A stretch of 64,000 nucleotides of DNA from VAZQ01 sp963725065 (GCA_963725065.1 CAVRXD010000044.1:1-64000); one strand, 5' to 3'; shown: positions 8,855 to 17,609, numbered from the stretch's first letter. Notes: generated by a model from the letters alone, not told the origin. Numbers and translations: made by a program.

Positions 8855-9493
8855 ATGACCGAGACACAGCTTCCGTCCACCGCCGGGGCCGCCATGGCGC
8901 AGGTCGGTCCGAGCGCCGCGCTGGCGTTCCTCGCGACCTCCCCGCTGATCGCGGGCGAGGACGCCGCCGCCTACGACGACCTGAGCGCCCGCATGTCGCG
9001 CATGCTCACGCCGTCCGACATTCTCGAGCAGATCTGGGTGCGCGACGTCGTCGACCTCACCTGGGAGACGCTGCGGCTGCGCCGCCTCAAGGCGCAGTTC
9101 TTGACGGCGACGGCGCACGAGGGCCTGGCGATGGTGCTCGGTCCGCTGCTCGGCGCGAAGACGTCCGATCAGGTCGCGCCGAGATGGGCCGCCCGCGACG
9201 CGCAGGCGCTGGTGCAGGTCGATGCCGTGCTGGCCGCGGCCGGACTGGACATGGACGCGGCGAGGGCGCGCACGTTCGCGCTCAAGATCGACACCGTCGA
9301 GCGCATCGAGCGCATGGCCGCCGGGGCGCACTACCGCCGCAGCGACGTGCTGCGCGAGATCGAGCGTCATCGCGCCAGCTTTGCGACCACGCTGCGGCGC
9401 GCGGTAGCGGAGGTCGAGGACGCCGCCTTCACCGATGTCGCCCCACCCGCATCTTCGCCCGCGCCGGCATCCGCCCGCCAGGAGACGGCATGA
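8855..9493 (+). CDS. Conserved hypothetical protein, probably SOS-controlled
   Basis: This 212-residue soluble protein has no enzymatic motif I can name. It has a low-complexity N-terminus (about 1-20), a segment AALAFLATSPLIAGEDAAAYDD, then long predicted helices including ILEQIWVRDVVDLTWETLRL, RIERMAAGAHYRRSDVLREI and RHRASFATTLRRAVAEVEDA, and an Ala/Pro tail. I recall similar proteins in Bradyrhizobium-type genomes, without known function. It is the first gene after the LexA-box promoter and its stop overlaps the next start (ATGA at 9490-9493), so the pair should be co-translated and induced by DNA damage. The ORF could be read further upstream, but the ATG at 8855 has the ribosome-binding region. 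Confidence 0.65.
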   Translation: MTETQLPSTAGAAMAQVGPSAALAFLATSPLIAGEDAAAYDDLSARMSRMLTPSDILEQIWVRDVVDLTWETLRLRRLKAQFLTATAHEGLAMVLGPLLGAKTSDQVAPRWAARDAQALVQVDAVLAAAGLDMDAARARTFALKIDTVERIERMAAGAHYRRSDVLREIERHRASFATTLRRAVAEVEDAAFTDVAPPASSPAPASARQETA

Positions 9494-9942
9494 CCGCTGC
9501 GCGGCGGCTCCTCGCCAACCGCGCCAATGCACGCCGGAGCAGGGGGCCGATCACCGCCGCGGGCAGGGCGCGCGCGGCCCAGAACGCGCGCCGCCACGGC
9601 CTGAGCCGGCCGGTGCGCAACGATCCCGCGTATGCAGGCGACATCGCTGCGCTGGCGCGGGACATCGCCGGGGCGCACGCCGGCGCCGAGCAGCTCGCGC
9701 TCGCCGGCTGCATCGCCGCGGCGCAGGTCGATCTCATGCGCGTGCGGCGCGCACGCCGCGACGGCATGTGCGCGATCATGGACGAGAGCATGGGCGGCGT
9801 CTGCGATGCGCGTGCGGTCGCGCGGCTCGCCGCCATCGACGACTATGAGCGGCGCGCGCTGTCGCGGCGCAAATTCGCCATCCGCGCGTTCGACGCGGCG
9901 GTGGCGCGATCGCGCCGCGCCGGTTTTGGGGAAACGAACCCA
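9490..9942 (+). CDS. Conserved hypothetical protein, second gene of the LexA-box unit; stop codon unclear
   Basis: The protein begins with an Asn/Arg-rich motif (LLANRANARRSRGP, TAAGRARAAQNARRHGLSRP) followed by helices and the C-terminal block DDYERRALSRRKFAIRAFDA. I associate this family with alphaproteobacteria, where proteins start with a similar AANRxNAxxSTGP-type sequence; the function is unknown. It starts in a 4-nt ATGA overlap with the upstream gene. No in-frame stop follows the conserved C-terminal block: the frame stays open into the transporter genes downstream, so the end given (9942) is only the last recognisable residue. A lost stop or an indel near the 3' end is likely. Confidence 0.5.
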
Positions 9943-10114
9943 CGTTGCTCCCTTGCAACAGTCGCCGACATCGGCGGCGCGGCCGTGCACGCAGGCGGCG
10001 AAGGCGCGACATCGTGCGCGGGAGGCGACTTTGCGCCGACCGGGGGCCCGGCCTACACTGCGCGCAGAAACAATGCGGTCCTGCCACGAAGTGCGGCCGC
10101 GGAGGGAGGACAAC

Positions 10115-11332
10115 ATGACGAAATCCAGCGCGACGACGCGGGGGATGTCCCGCCGCAGGTTCATGGCCGGCACCGCCGGCGCCGGCGCCGCGCTCGCGTC
10201 CAACCTGGCCGCGCCCGGCCTGCTGGCGCAGACGCGCGCGCCGATCAAGCTCGGCAACCTCAATTCCTTCACCGGCGCGATCGCCTATGCCGCCGAGAAC
10301 AACCTCAACGGCATGAACCTGTTCTTCGACAGCGTCGGCTGGACCGTGGGCGGCCGCAAGATCGAGATCATCAAGGAGGACGACCAGTTCAATCCGCAGG
10401 TCGGGCTGCAGAAGGCCAAGAAGCTGGTGGAAAGCGACAAGGTCGACATGATCGTCGGCGTCCAGGCCAGCAACGTCGCGCTCGCGGTGCTCAACTACGC
10501 CAAGCAGCAGAAGGCGTTCTACATCGTCTCCGGCGCCGGCACCGACGCCATCACCTGGGATCGCTATCCCTATCTGTTCCGCACCTCGATCTCGGCCTAC
10601 CAGCTCAGCACGCCGATGGCGAACTGGGTCTACGACAATCTCGGCAAGGAGATCGTCACCACCGCCTCCGACTATGCCGGCGGCCGCGACGTCATCGCGC
10701 AGTTCAAGGGGCCCTATGTCGCGCGCGGCGGCAAGGTGCTCAAGGAGATCTGGCCGCCGCTCGGCACCACCGATTTCAGCCCGTACCTGATCGACATCAA
10801 GTCGATCAATCCGCCGGTCACCTACGACTTCATGCCGGGCGCCGACGCCATCCGCTTCATCCAGCAGTACACCGAGTTCGGATTGAAGGAGAAGATGCCG
10901 CTGACCGGCTTCACCATCATCGACTCGCTCACCATCAGTGCGCTCGGCAAGGCTGCGCTCGGGGTGATCTCCGCCACCACCTATACCGACACCGTCGACA
11001 ATCCGCAGAGCAAGCAGTTCGTGACCGACTACCAGGCCAAGTACAAGGCGCTGCCGGACATCTTCTCGGACTACGGCTATGTCGCGGCGCGCGCCGTCTA
11101 CGAAGCGCTGAAGGCGATCGACGGCGATGCCTCGAACAAGGACAAGCTCTCCGAGGCGATGACCAAAATCAAGTTCGACGCGCCGCGCGGGCCCTTCCGC
11201 ATGGACCCGGTCACCCACAATCCGATCGAGGACATCCACATCTGCCAGGTGATCGAGAAGGACGGCAAGGTCACCAGCAAGGTCATCACCACGTTCAAGG
11301 ACGTGCAGGACCCGGGAAAGAAAATTTATTGA
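10115..11332 (+). CDS. LIV-type ABC transporter substrate-binding protein (Tat-exported)
   Basis: This 405-residue periplasmic receptor belongs to the branched-chain amino-acid (type I, Peripla_BP_6) family. The N-terminus has a twin-arginine signal, SRRRFMAG, followed by a long hydrophobic Ala/Gly stretch ending LLAQT. The mature domain starts IKLGNLNSFTG and continues with the usual IIKEDDQFNP, KKLVESDKVDMIVG and SDYAGGRDVI segments. It heads a transporter unit with a fused permease and two ATPases downstream. The ligand is not readable; neighbouring amidohydrolase and flavin oxidoreductase genes suggest an amide or aromatic compound rather than a plain amino acid. The start at 10115 has GGAGGGAGGA upstream. 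Confidence 0.88.
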   Translation: MTKSSATTRGMSRRRFMAGTAGAGAALASNLAAPGLLAQTRAPIKLGNLNSFTGAIAYAAENNLNGMNLFFDSVGWTVGGRKIEIIKEDDQFNPQVGLQKAKKLVESDKVDMIVGVQASNVALAVLNYAKQQKAFYIVSGAGTDAITWDRYPYLFRTSISAYQLSTPMANWVYDNLGKEIVTTASDYAGGRDVIAQFKGPYVARGGKVLKEIWPPLGTTDFSPYLIDIKSINPPVTYDFMPGADAIRFIQQYTEFGLKEKMPLTGFTIIDSLTISALGKAALGVISATTYTDTVDNPQSKQFVTDYQAKYKALPDIFSDYGYVAARAVYEALKAIDGDASNKDKLSEAMTKIKFDAPRGPFRMDPVTHNPIEDIHICQVIEKDGKVTSKVITTFKDVQDPGKKIY

Positions 11333-11394
11333 TTGTGCGCGACGTGAAGCAATCTTGCGAGCGCATTTCTGTGAGGTGGACTGGGCGAGCGGCA

Positions 11395-11515
11395 AATTCG
11401 GTGTGCTCCCTCTCCCCTTGGGGGAGGGGTGGGGGAGGGGGTTATGGCTCGCGATGCGGTCAATCACACGCCTGCACCCCAACCGCTCTCCCCAGGGGAG
11501 GGGAACGCACCGAAT
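11395..11515. repeat. Imperfect long inverted repeat (REP-like) in the LIV operon
   Basis: AATTCGGTGTGCTCCCTCTCCCC (11395-11417) is mirrored by GGGGAGGGGAACGCACCGAAT (11495-11515), with a pyrimidine/purine-rich centre that holds further short inverted repeats (CTCCCC/GGGGAG). It lies between the binding-protein and permease genes and could form a large hairpin, lowering expression of the permease and ATPase genes relative to the receptor. It looks like a dispersed alphaproteobacterial intergenic repeat. Confidence 0.6.
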
Positions 11516-11581
11516 GCGCGGCGCCATGCCGTGCCTCAGACAACGAGGACATGTCCACGCATGATGGCGGGCTGAGGGGGC

Positions 11582-13423
11582 ATGGAGTTCGTCGTCGCCC
11601 AGCTCCTGAACGGGCTGGTCTATGGGATGCTGCTGTTCCTGATGGCAGCCGGCCTCTCGCTCATCTTCGGCCTGATGAACGTCGTGAGCCTCGCGCACGG
11701 CTCGTTCTTCATGCTGGGCGCGTTCTTCGGGCTTTCGATCTACCAGTTCACCGGCAGCTTCTGGCTCGCGCTGCTGCTCGCGCCCATTCCGGTCGCCGCG
11801 ATCGGAATCGTGATGGAGCTCGTGTTCATGCGGCCGCTCTATCGCCGCGGCCACATGGACCAGGTGCTGCTGACCTTCGGCTTCACCTTCGTGTTCTTCG
11901 ATCTGGTGCAGGCGGTATGGGGCCGCGTGATCGTGCGGCTGCCGGCGCCGGAGATCCTCCAGGGCGCCACCCAGATCGGGCTCGGCGTGTTCTCGACCTA
12001 CCGCCTGTTCCTGATCGGGCTCGGCTTTGCGATGGCGCTGCTGCTGTGGCTGTTCCTCGACCGCAGCCGCATCGGCGCCATGGTGCGCGCCGGCGTCGAC
12101 GACGCCGCCATGGCGGCGGGGCTCGGCGCCAATATCCCGCTCCTCTTCACCGGCATCTTCGGCGCCGGCGTGGCGCTGGCCGCGCTCGGCGGCGTCGCGG
12201 CTGGCCCCGTGCTCGGGCTCTATCCGGGCATGGATACCGAAATTCTCATCCCCGCCTTCATCGTCATCGTCATCGGCGGGATGGGAAGCCTGCGCGGCGC
12301 CTTCGTCGGCAGCCTGCTGATCGGCGAGATCGATACCTTCGGCAAGGCCTATTTCCCGAGCCTCGCGCTGTTCCTGATCTATCTGGTGATGGCGGTGGTG
12401 CTGCTGGTGCGGCCGCAGGGCCTGTTCGGCATCAAGTATACCGGCGTCTCCGCCGCGCCCGCGGTCACGACCGTGAGCACGCCGGCAACGACGCAGACCC
12501 GCGCGTTCGGCCTGCTCGCGATCCTGGCGATGCTGGTCTACCCGTTTCTGGTGGCGGACTATCCGCGCGCGCTCCTCGCCGAGATTTACATCTTCGCCAT
12601 CTTCGCCATGAGCCTCGACCTCCTGCTCGGGTTCACCGGCCTGATGTCGCTCGGCCACGCCGCCTTCTTCGGGCTGGGCGCCTACGCCGTGGCGATCCTC
12701 GGGACGCTGTTCGGCGTGAACGCCTGGCTCTCGCTCGCGGCCGGCGTCGCCGTTGCCGCGGCCGGCGCCGCGGTGATCGGCTTCTTCTGCGTGCGCACCA
12801 CCGGCATTCCGTTCCTCATGCTGACGCTGGCCTTCTCCCAGCTCGTGTTCTCGGTCGCGCTGAAATGGCGCGACGTCACCGGCGGGAGCGACGGCATGGC
12901 CATTGCCGAGAAGCCCGCGCTGTTCGGCTTCGAGCTGTCGGATTCGCTCGCCATGTATTTCATGGCGCTGGTTTTCTTCCTGCTGTCGTACTGGGGCCTG
13001 CGGCGCCTGCTCAACGCGCCGCTCGGGCACGTCTTCGTCGGCATCCGCGAGAACGAGCCGCGCATGCTGGCGATCGGCTATCCCACGCGCGCCTACAAGC
13101 TCCTGTCCTTCACCATCGCCGGTGCGTTCGCGGGTCTGGCCGGCGGGCTCTATGCCATCTTCAACAGCTTCATCTCGCCCGACGCCATCTACTGGACCTC
13201 GTCCGGCGACATATTGATCATGACCATGCTGGGCGGCGCCGGCACGCTGATCGGGCCCGCGATCGGCGCCGGCGTGTTCCTCCTGATGAAGAACGTCGTG
13301 AGCTCGTACAGCGAGCACTGGCTCGCCATCATCGGCATCATCTTCATCTGCTGCGTGATGTTCTTCCCCGGCGGCATCTGGGGCACGTTGCGGCAAATCC
13401 GGCTGCGGAGGCGCAAGCCATGA
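11582..13423 (+). CDS. Fused LivH-LivM permease of a LIV-type ABC transporter
   Basis: This 613-residue inner-membrane protein carries both permease subunits in one chain. Residues about 1-285 are LivH-like (GLVYGMLLFLMAAGLSLIFG near the start, the coupling region IGAMVRAGVDDAAMAAGLG, and IVIVIGGMGSLRGAFVGSLL). A short linker rich in Ala, Thr and Val (about 298-318) follows. Residues about 320-605 are LivM-like (FAMSLDLLLGFTGLMSLGHA, VFVGIRENEPRMLAIGYPT, MTMLGGAGTLIGPAIGAG). About 16 membrane segments are visible. Fusions of this kind are known in the family. Its stop overlaps the next ATPase start (ATGA). Confidence 0.9.
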   Translation: MEFVVAQLLNGLVYGMLLFLMAAGLSLIFGLMNVVSLAHGSFFMLGAFFGLSIYQFTGSFWLALLLAPIPVAAIGIVMELVFMRPLYRRGHMDQVLLTFGFTFVFFDLVQAVWGRVIVRLPAPEILQGATQIGLGVFSTYRLFLIGLGFAMALLLWLFLDRSRIGAMVRAGVDDAAMAAGLGANIPLLFTGIFGAGVALAALGGVAAGPVLGLYPGMDTEILIPAFIVIVIGGMGSLRGAFVGSLLIGEIDTFGKAYFPSLALFLIYLVMAVVLLVRPQGLFGIKYTGVSAAPAVTTVSTPATTQTRAFGLLAILAMLVYPFLVADYPRALLAEIYIFAIFAMSLDLLLGFTGLMSLGHAAFFGLGAYAVAILGTLFGVNAWLSLAAGVAVAAAGAAVIGFFCVRTTGIPFLMLTLAFSQLVFSVALKWRDVTGGSDGMAIAEKPALFGFELSDSLAMYFMALVFFLLSYWGLRRLLNAPLGHVFVGIRENEPRMLAIGYPTRAYKLLSFTIAGAFAGLAGGLYAIFNSFISPDAIYWTSSGDILIMTMLGGAGTLIGPAIGAGVFLLMKNVVSSYSEHWLAIIGIIFICCVMFFPGGIWGTLRQIRLRRRKP

Positions 13424-14164
13424 GCGTGCTGCGCACCGACCATCTCTGCCGCTCGTTCGGGAGCCTCGTCGTCACCAACGACGTCAACCTCACGGTCGAG
13501 GCGGGCGAGCGCCATGTCATCATCGGACCCAACGGCGCCGGCAAGACCAGCCTGATCAACCAGATCGGCGGCCAGCTCGAGCCCGGCGCCGGCCGGATTC
13601 TGGTCAAGGACACCGACATCACCGGCTGGTCGCCGAGCCGCATCAGCCGCCTGGGCGTTGCCCGCACCTTCCAGCGCAACAACCTGTTCCAGAATCTCAG
13701 CGTGATCGAGAACCTGCGGCTGGCGGTGCAGGGGCGCCGCGGCGGCGCGCTCAATTTCTTCACGCCGGTCGGCCCGCCTCCACGACATGATCGCGCGCGC
13801 CGAGCAGTTGATGCAGCGGGTGCACCTCGGCGACGACGGCACGCGGCTCGCCCGCAACCTGTCGTACGGCGAGCAGCGCCAGCTCGAGATCGGGATCGCG
13901 CTGGCCGGCGAGCCCGACCTCCTGCTGCTGGACGAGCCGACGTCGGGCATGTCGCCGGGCGAGACCGGCCGCATGATCGATCTGATCGCGAGCCTGCCGC
14001 GTACGTTCTCGATCCTGATGATCGAGCACGACATGAAGGTGGTGTTCTCGGTCGCCGACCGCATCACCGTGCTCTATTACGGCGAGGTGCTCGCCACCGG
14101 CACGCCGGCCGACATCCAGGCCAACGCGCGCGTGCGCGAGGTCTATCTCGGGGTGGCGCACTGA
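13420..14164 (+). CDS. LIV-type ABC ATPase (LivG-like), interrupted by a +1 frameshift
   Basis: The reading frame from 13420 encodes an ABC ATPase N-terminus with Walker A GPNGAGKTSLIN and Q-loop region VARTFQRNNLFQNLSV. After GGALNFFTPVG (about residue 117) it goes out of frame, and the correct sequence resumes one frame over as LHDMIARAEQLMQRVHLGDD, then signature LSYGEQRQLEIGIAL, Walker B LLLLDEPTSGMSP and H-loop IEHDMKVVF. An extra C in GGCCCGCC (13771-13778) explains the shift; the total length is 3n+1. Start and stop overlap the neighbouring genes by ATGA. If the base is real, the transporter lacks one ATPase; otherwise the gene is an intact 247-residue LivG. Confidence 0.85.
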
Positions 14165-14859
14165 TGCTCGATCTCGAGAACGTCAACGCCTATTACGGCG
14201 ACAGCCACATCCTGCACGGCGTCTCGCTCGCCGTGAACGAGGGCGAGGTGGTCTGCCTGCTCGGCCGCAACGGCGCCGGCAAGACCACGACCATTCTCAC
14301 CATCATGGGTTATCTCAAGCCGCGGCCGGGCCGCATCCTCTACCGCGGCCGCGACATCGCGGCGCTCCCGCCCTACGCGGTGGCGCGGCTCGGGTTCGGT
14401 TTCGTGCCGCAGGAGCGCGGCATTTTCCCGAGCCTCACCGTGCGCGAGAACCTCACCGTGTTTGCGCGCGGGACGGCCGGCGGCCGCTGGACCCTCGAGC
14501 GCATCCTGGAGCTGTTTCCGAGCCTGCGCGCGCGCGAGCGCAATCTCGGCTTCCAGCTCTCCGGCGGCGAGCAGCAGATGCTCTCGATCGCGCGCGCGCT
14601 GATGCTCAATCCGTCGCTGCTTCTGCTCGACGAGCCGTCGGAGGGACTGGCGCCGATGATCGTGCAGGACATCGTCGAGGTGCTCAGGAATCTCAAGCGC
14701 GAGGGTCTCGCCATCCTGCTGGTGGAGCAGAACCTGCGCACCGCGCTGGCGGTCGCCGACCGCCACCACGTCATGAACAAGGGCGAGATCTGTTTCACCG
14801 GCAGCTCCGGCGAGCTCGAAGGAAACGACTTCGTGCTGCGCAATTATCTCAGCGTATAG
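14164..14859 (+). CDS. LIV-type ABC ATPase (LivF-like)
   Basis: This 231-residue cytoplasmic ATPase of a branched-chain amino-acid-type importer has all core motifs: Walker A GRNGAGKTTTIL, the LivF-typical VPQERGIFPSLTVRENL, signature LSGGEQQMLSIARAL, Walker B LLLLDEPSEGLAP and the H-loop region LLVEQNLRTALAVADR. It overlaps the preceding ATPase by one ATGA and is the last transporter gene; the amidohydrolase gene follows after 23 nt, suggesting one operon. Confidence 0.9.
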   Translation: MLDLENVNAYYGDSHILHGVSLAVNEGEVVCLLGRNGAGKTTTILTIMGYLKPRPGRILYRGRDIAALPPYAVARLGFGFVPQERGIFPSLTVRENLTVFARGTAGGRWTLERILELFPSLRARERNLGFQLSGGEQQMLSIARALMLNPSLLLLDEPSEGLAPMIVQDIVEVLRNLKREGLAILLVEQNLRTALAVADRHHVMNKGEICFTGSSGELEGNDFVLRNYLSV

Positions 14860-14882
14860 TGTCGTGACACCGACGGGGGCCC

Positions 14883-16013
14883 ATGTTTGATCTCATCCTG
14901 CGCGGCGGCCACCTCATCGATCCCTCGCAAGGGATCGACGCCCGCCGCGACGTCGCTTTTTCGGCTGGGAAGGTCGTCGCCATCGGCGAGCGCATCGACG
15001 AGGCCGCGGCCGACACCCGCGACGTGTCAGGCCTGTTCGTCGCGCCCGGCCTGATCGACCTGCACACTCATGTCTATTGGGGCGGCACCTCGATCGGGGT
15101 CGACGCCGCCGCCGTCGCGCGACGCGGCGGCACGACCACTTTGGTCGATGCCGGAAGCGCCGGCCCCGGCAACTTTCCGGGATTTCGCCGCCACGTCATC
15201 GAGCCGTCCGCGGTCCGCATCCTGGCCTATCTGAACATCTCCTTCCCCGGCATCTTTGCCTTCAGCAAGCCGGTCATGGTGGGGGAATGCGTCGATCTCA
15301 GGCTGCTCGATCCCGCCGAGTGCGTGCGCGTGATCAGCGAGCACCGCGACCTGATCGTCGGCGTGAAGGTGCGCGTCGGCCGGGTGGCCAGCGGCGCCAA
15401 CGGCGTCGCGCCGCTCGACATGGCGGTCGAGGTCGCCGAGGAAACCGGCCTGCCGGTCATGGCGCATCTCGATCACCCGCCGCCCACCCGCAAGGAGGTG
15501 CTCTCGCGCCTGCGCCCAGGTGACGTGCTGACCCATTGCTTCAAGCCGTTTCCCAACGCGCCGCTGCGTTCCGATGGCGAGGTCTGGGAAGAGGTCAATC
15601 TCGCCCGCGAGCGCGGGGTCGTCTTCGATCTCGGCCACGGCGCCGCATCGTTCGGGTTCGGCGTGGCGAAAGGCATGCTCGCCAAGGGCTTCGTGCCTGA
15701 TGTCATCTCGAGCGACGTTCACGCGCTCAACATCGACGGCCCGGTCTTCGATCTCATGGCCACGTTGTCGAAGTTCTATTGTCTCGGCCTCGATCTCGCG
15801 ACCCTGGTGCGGACCGCGACCAGCGCTCCGGCGGCCGCGTTGCGCCGCCCCGATCTCGGCAGCCTGGCGGTCGGGTCGACCGGCGACGCCACGGTGTTCG
15901 CGATCGAGGACGGCCAGTTCGATTTCACCGATGCGCTGGGCGAGGTCCTGCGCGGACAACATCGGCTGGCGTGCCGCGGGATCGTGCAGAGCGGTGCCTG
16001 GTGGCACGGCTGA
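14883..16013 (+). CDS. Amidohydrolase/deacetylase-family metallohydrolase
   Basis: This 376-residue enzyme of the amidohydrolase superfamily is closest in layout to the dihydroorotase-like deacetylase family. Visible metal-site features are the first-strand DLHTHVYWG (His-x-His), a Lys in GVKVRVG that could be the bridging ligand, MAHLDHPP, LTHCFKPF, VFDLGHG and the catalytic Asp in ISSDVHALN. The N-terminal beta-sandwich (MFDLILRGGHLIDPSQGID) and C-terminal SLAVGSTGDATVFAIEDG are also typical. It probably hydrolyses a C-N bond of a compound imported by the adjoining transporter. It is followed 28 nt later by the SnoaL-like gene. Confidence 0.85.
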   Translation: MFDLILRGGHLIDPSQGIDARRDVAFSAGKVVAIGERIDEAAADTRDVSGLFVAPGLIDLHTHVYWGGTSIGVDAAAVARRGGTTTLVDAGSAGPGNFPGFRRHVIEPSAVRILAYLNISFPGIFAFSKPVMVGECVDLRLLDPAECVRVISEHRDLIVGVKVRVGRVASGANGVAPLDMAVEVAEETGLPVMAHLDHPPPTRKEVLSRLRPGDVLTHCFKPFPNAPLRSDGEVWEEVNLARERGVVFDLGHGAASFGFGVAKGMLAKGFVPDVISSDVHALNIDGPVFDLMATLSKFYCLGLDLATLVRTATSAPAAALRRPDLGSLAVGSTGDATVFAIEDGQFDFTDALGEVLRGQHRLACRGIVQSGAWWHG

Positions 16014-16041
16014 TCGTGCATATGGATTGAAGGGGAAAACG

Positions 16042-16509
16042 ATGTCCGAATCCAATCTCGTCGGCGGTTCGAAGAGCGACCGCGAGCAGATTCTCAAACT
16101 GCATGCCGACTATATCGACGCCAATGCCCGCTTCGACCGGGACATGCTCGATCCGATCTGGAGCAAGGCGCCGGAGGCGCTGTTCTTCAATCTCAACGGG
16201 CACACATACAAGGGACGAGACCACTGGTTCCGGCTGTGGGAATTCTACGGACGGAATGTGAACTCGAGCTACTGGACCCCGTTCGATATCGGCGGGGTCG
16301 TGTCCGACGAGATGGCGGTGGTCTGGTGCCATCGTCGCACCAGGCGCAACTGGACCGGCAAGGAGCCGCCGCCCAAGGATATCCATTACGGCGGCGACGA
16401 ATTCATCACCCGCTCCACCATGGTGTTCCGCAAGGAGGCCGGCGAGTGGCGCGTCGTGCACACGCATTTTTCCGAGGCGAGCGCGGGCGCGCGTCCCGGC
16501 GGCGTTTAG
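16042..16509 (+). CDS. SnoaL-like / nuclear transport factor 2 fold protein
   Basis: This 155-residue cytoplasmic protein has an NTF2-like cone fold: an N-terminal helix (REQILKLHADYIDANARFDR), a region with FNLNGHTYKGRDHWFRLWEF, and C-terminal strands ITRSTMVFRKEAGEWRVVHT then HFSE. This layout is common among SnoaL-like or DUF4440-type proteins, some of which are cyclases, isomerases or hydrolases, but no catalytic set is certain. AAGGGGAAAAC precedes the ATG. It sits between the amidohydrolase and the flavin oxidoreductase and may act in the same catabolic route. Confidence 0.8.
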   Translation: MSESNLVGGSKSDREQILKLHADYIDANARFDRDMLDPIWSKAPEALFFNLNGHTYKGRDHWFRLWEFYGRNVNSSYWTPFDIGGVVSDEMAVVWCHRRTRRNWTGKEPPPKDIHYGGDEFITRSTMVFRKEAGEWRVVHTHFSEASAGARPGGV

Positions 16510-16551
16510 GCCGGGCCGGTCCGCGCGCGGCGGCTTGTTCGAGAGGGCGAC

Positions 16552-17571
16552 GTGAGCGATCTGCCGAAACTCAGCGTGCGTCTGCACGGCGGGATCGAGC
16601 CGGGCCGTTGCATCACGCTGGCAAAGACGGCCGAGGCGCAAGGCTTTCACTCCGTCTGGTTTGCCGAGAACGCCTTCAATCGCGGCGTGCTGCCGGCGGC
16701 GTCGGCCTGCGCCGCCGCCACGAGCCGGATCGGCATCGGCATCGGCGTGTTCAATCCCTACAACCGCCATCCCACGCTGATCGCCATGGAGATCGGCGCG
16801 CTCGACGAGCTGGCGCGGGGCCGGGCGCGGCTGGGCATCGGATCGGGCATCGCGGCGGCCACCGAGCGCATGGGATTGAGCGCCGATCGTCCGCTCGCCG
16901 CCGTGCGCGACGCGATCACCATCGTGCGCGCAATGCTCAAGGGCGAAGAGGTGACCTACACCGGGAAGGTGTTCTCCGCGCACAGGGCCAAGCTGGAGTA
17001 CCAGCCGCTGCGGCCGGACATGCCGCTGCTCATGGCAGCCAGAGGCGAGCAGGCGCTGGCGTTGTGCGGGGCGATCGCCGACGGCCTGATGATCTCGAAT
17101 ATGTGCCCGCCCGGCTTTACGCGGCAGGCGGTTGAGGTGATCCGGAAGTCGGCACTCGCCGCGCACCGGCCCGAGCCAGGCGAGGTCGTGCAGTACGTTC
17201 CGTGCGCGGTGCGGCCCGATCGGGCGCAGGCGCACGCGCTGGCCAAAGCGACGATCGCGCAGATGCTGCCGGGATTCTGGTCGCTGGGCCAACGGGTGCC
17301 GGCGGCGAAGTCGGCGTTGCTGCGGGCAGGGGATCTGTCGGAGGTCGATTTCGCGGCCGCGGTCGATCGCCTGCGCGCGGGGGAAGCGCCGGCGGATGCG
17401 CTCGACGCGCGCTTCGTCGAGGCGTTCGCGATCGCCGGTACCGCGGAAGACGCGCTCGCCCAGGCGCGGCGCTACCGTGAGGCCGGAACGAGCGAGCTCG
17501 TGCTCACCTTCGTCGGCACCCAACCGGAGGCGGACATGGCCGATCTGGCCCATGCCATGGCGCGCACATGA
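16552..17571 (+). CDS. LLM-class flavin-dependent oxidoreductase
   Basis: This 339-residue TIM-barrel enzyme is of the luciferase-like monooxygenase class (F420/FMN-dependent methylenetetrahydromethanopterin-reductase type). Characteristic segments are LAKTAEAQGFHSVWFAEN, SRIGIGIGVFNPYNRHPTLI, LDELARGRARLGIGSG, PLLMAARGEQALALCGAIAD and GTAEDALAQARRYREAG near the C-terminus. It starts with GTG after GAGAGGGCGAC. As the last gene of the transporter-hydrolase unit it probably oxidises the imported substrate or a hydrolysis product. Cofactor (FMN or F420) is not decidable here. It converges with the DUF1622 gene, 38 nt away. Confidence 0.85.
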   Translation: MSDLPKLSVRLHGGIEPGRCITLAKTAEAQGFHSVWFAENAFNRGVLPAASACAAATSRIGIGIGVFNPYNRHPTLIAMEIGALDELARGRARLGIGSGIAAATERMGLSADRPLAAVRDAITIVRAMLKGEEVTYTGKVFSAHRAKLEYQPLRPDMPLLMAARGEQALALCGAIADGLMISNMCPPGFTRQAVEVIRKSALAAHRPEPGEVVQYVPCAVRPDRAQAHALAKATIAQMLPGFWSLGQRVPAAKSALLRAGDLSEVDFAAAVDRLRAGEAPADALDARFVEAFAIAGTAEDALAQARRYREAGTSELVLTFVGTQPEADMADLAHAMART

Positions 17572-17609
17572 CCGGAGCGAAAAGAGCGAACCGTCGCTCA
17601 CGCCGCCTT

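Noticed and set aside
9776..13396. A 1206-codon antisense open frame
   Set aside because: It lies opposite the LIV receptor and permease genes, is full of His, Glu, Asp and Arg repeats and has no domain; it is the usual antisense shadow of high-GC3 membrane-protein genes. The long frames at 22823-24871 (+) and 52254-54743 (-) were rejected for the same reason.
8833..14859. A 2008-codon uninterrupted plus-strand frame
   Set aside because: It only strings together parts of three real genes (second LexA-unit gene, livG N-terminus, livF) through out-of-frame GC-rich sequence. The translation between them is Arg/Ala/Gly-rich with no domain, while the other frames encode the known receptor and permease.
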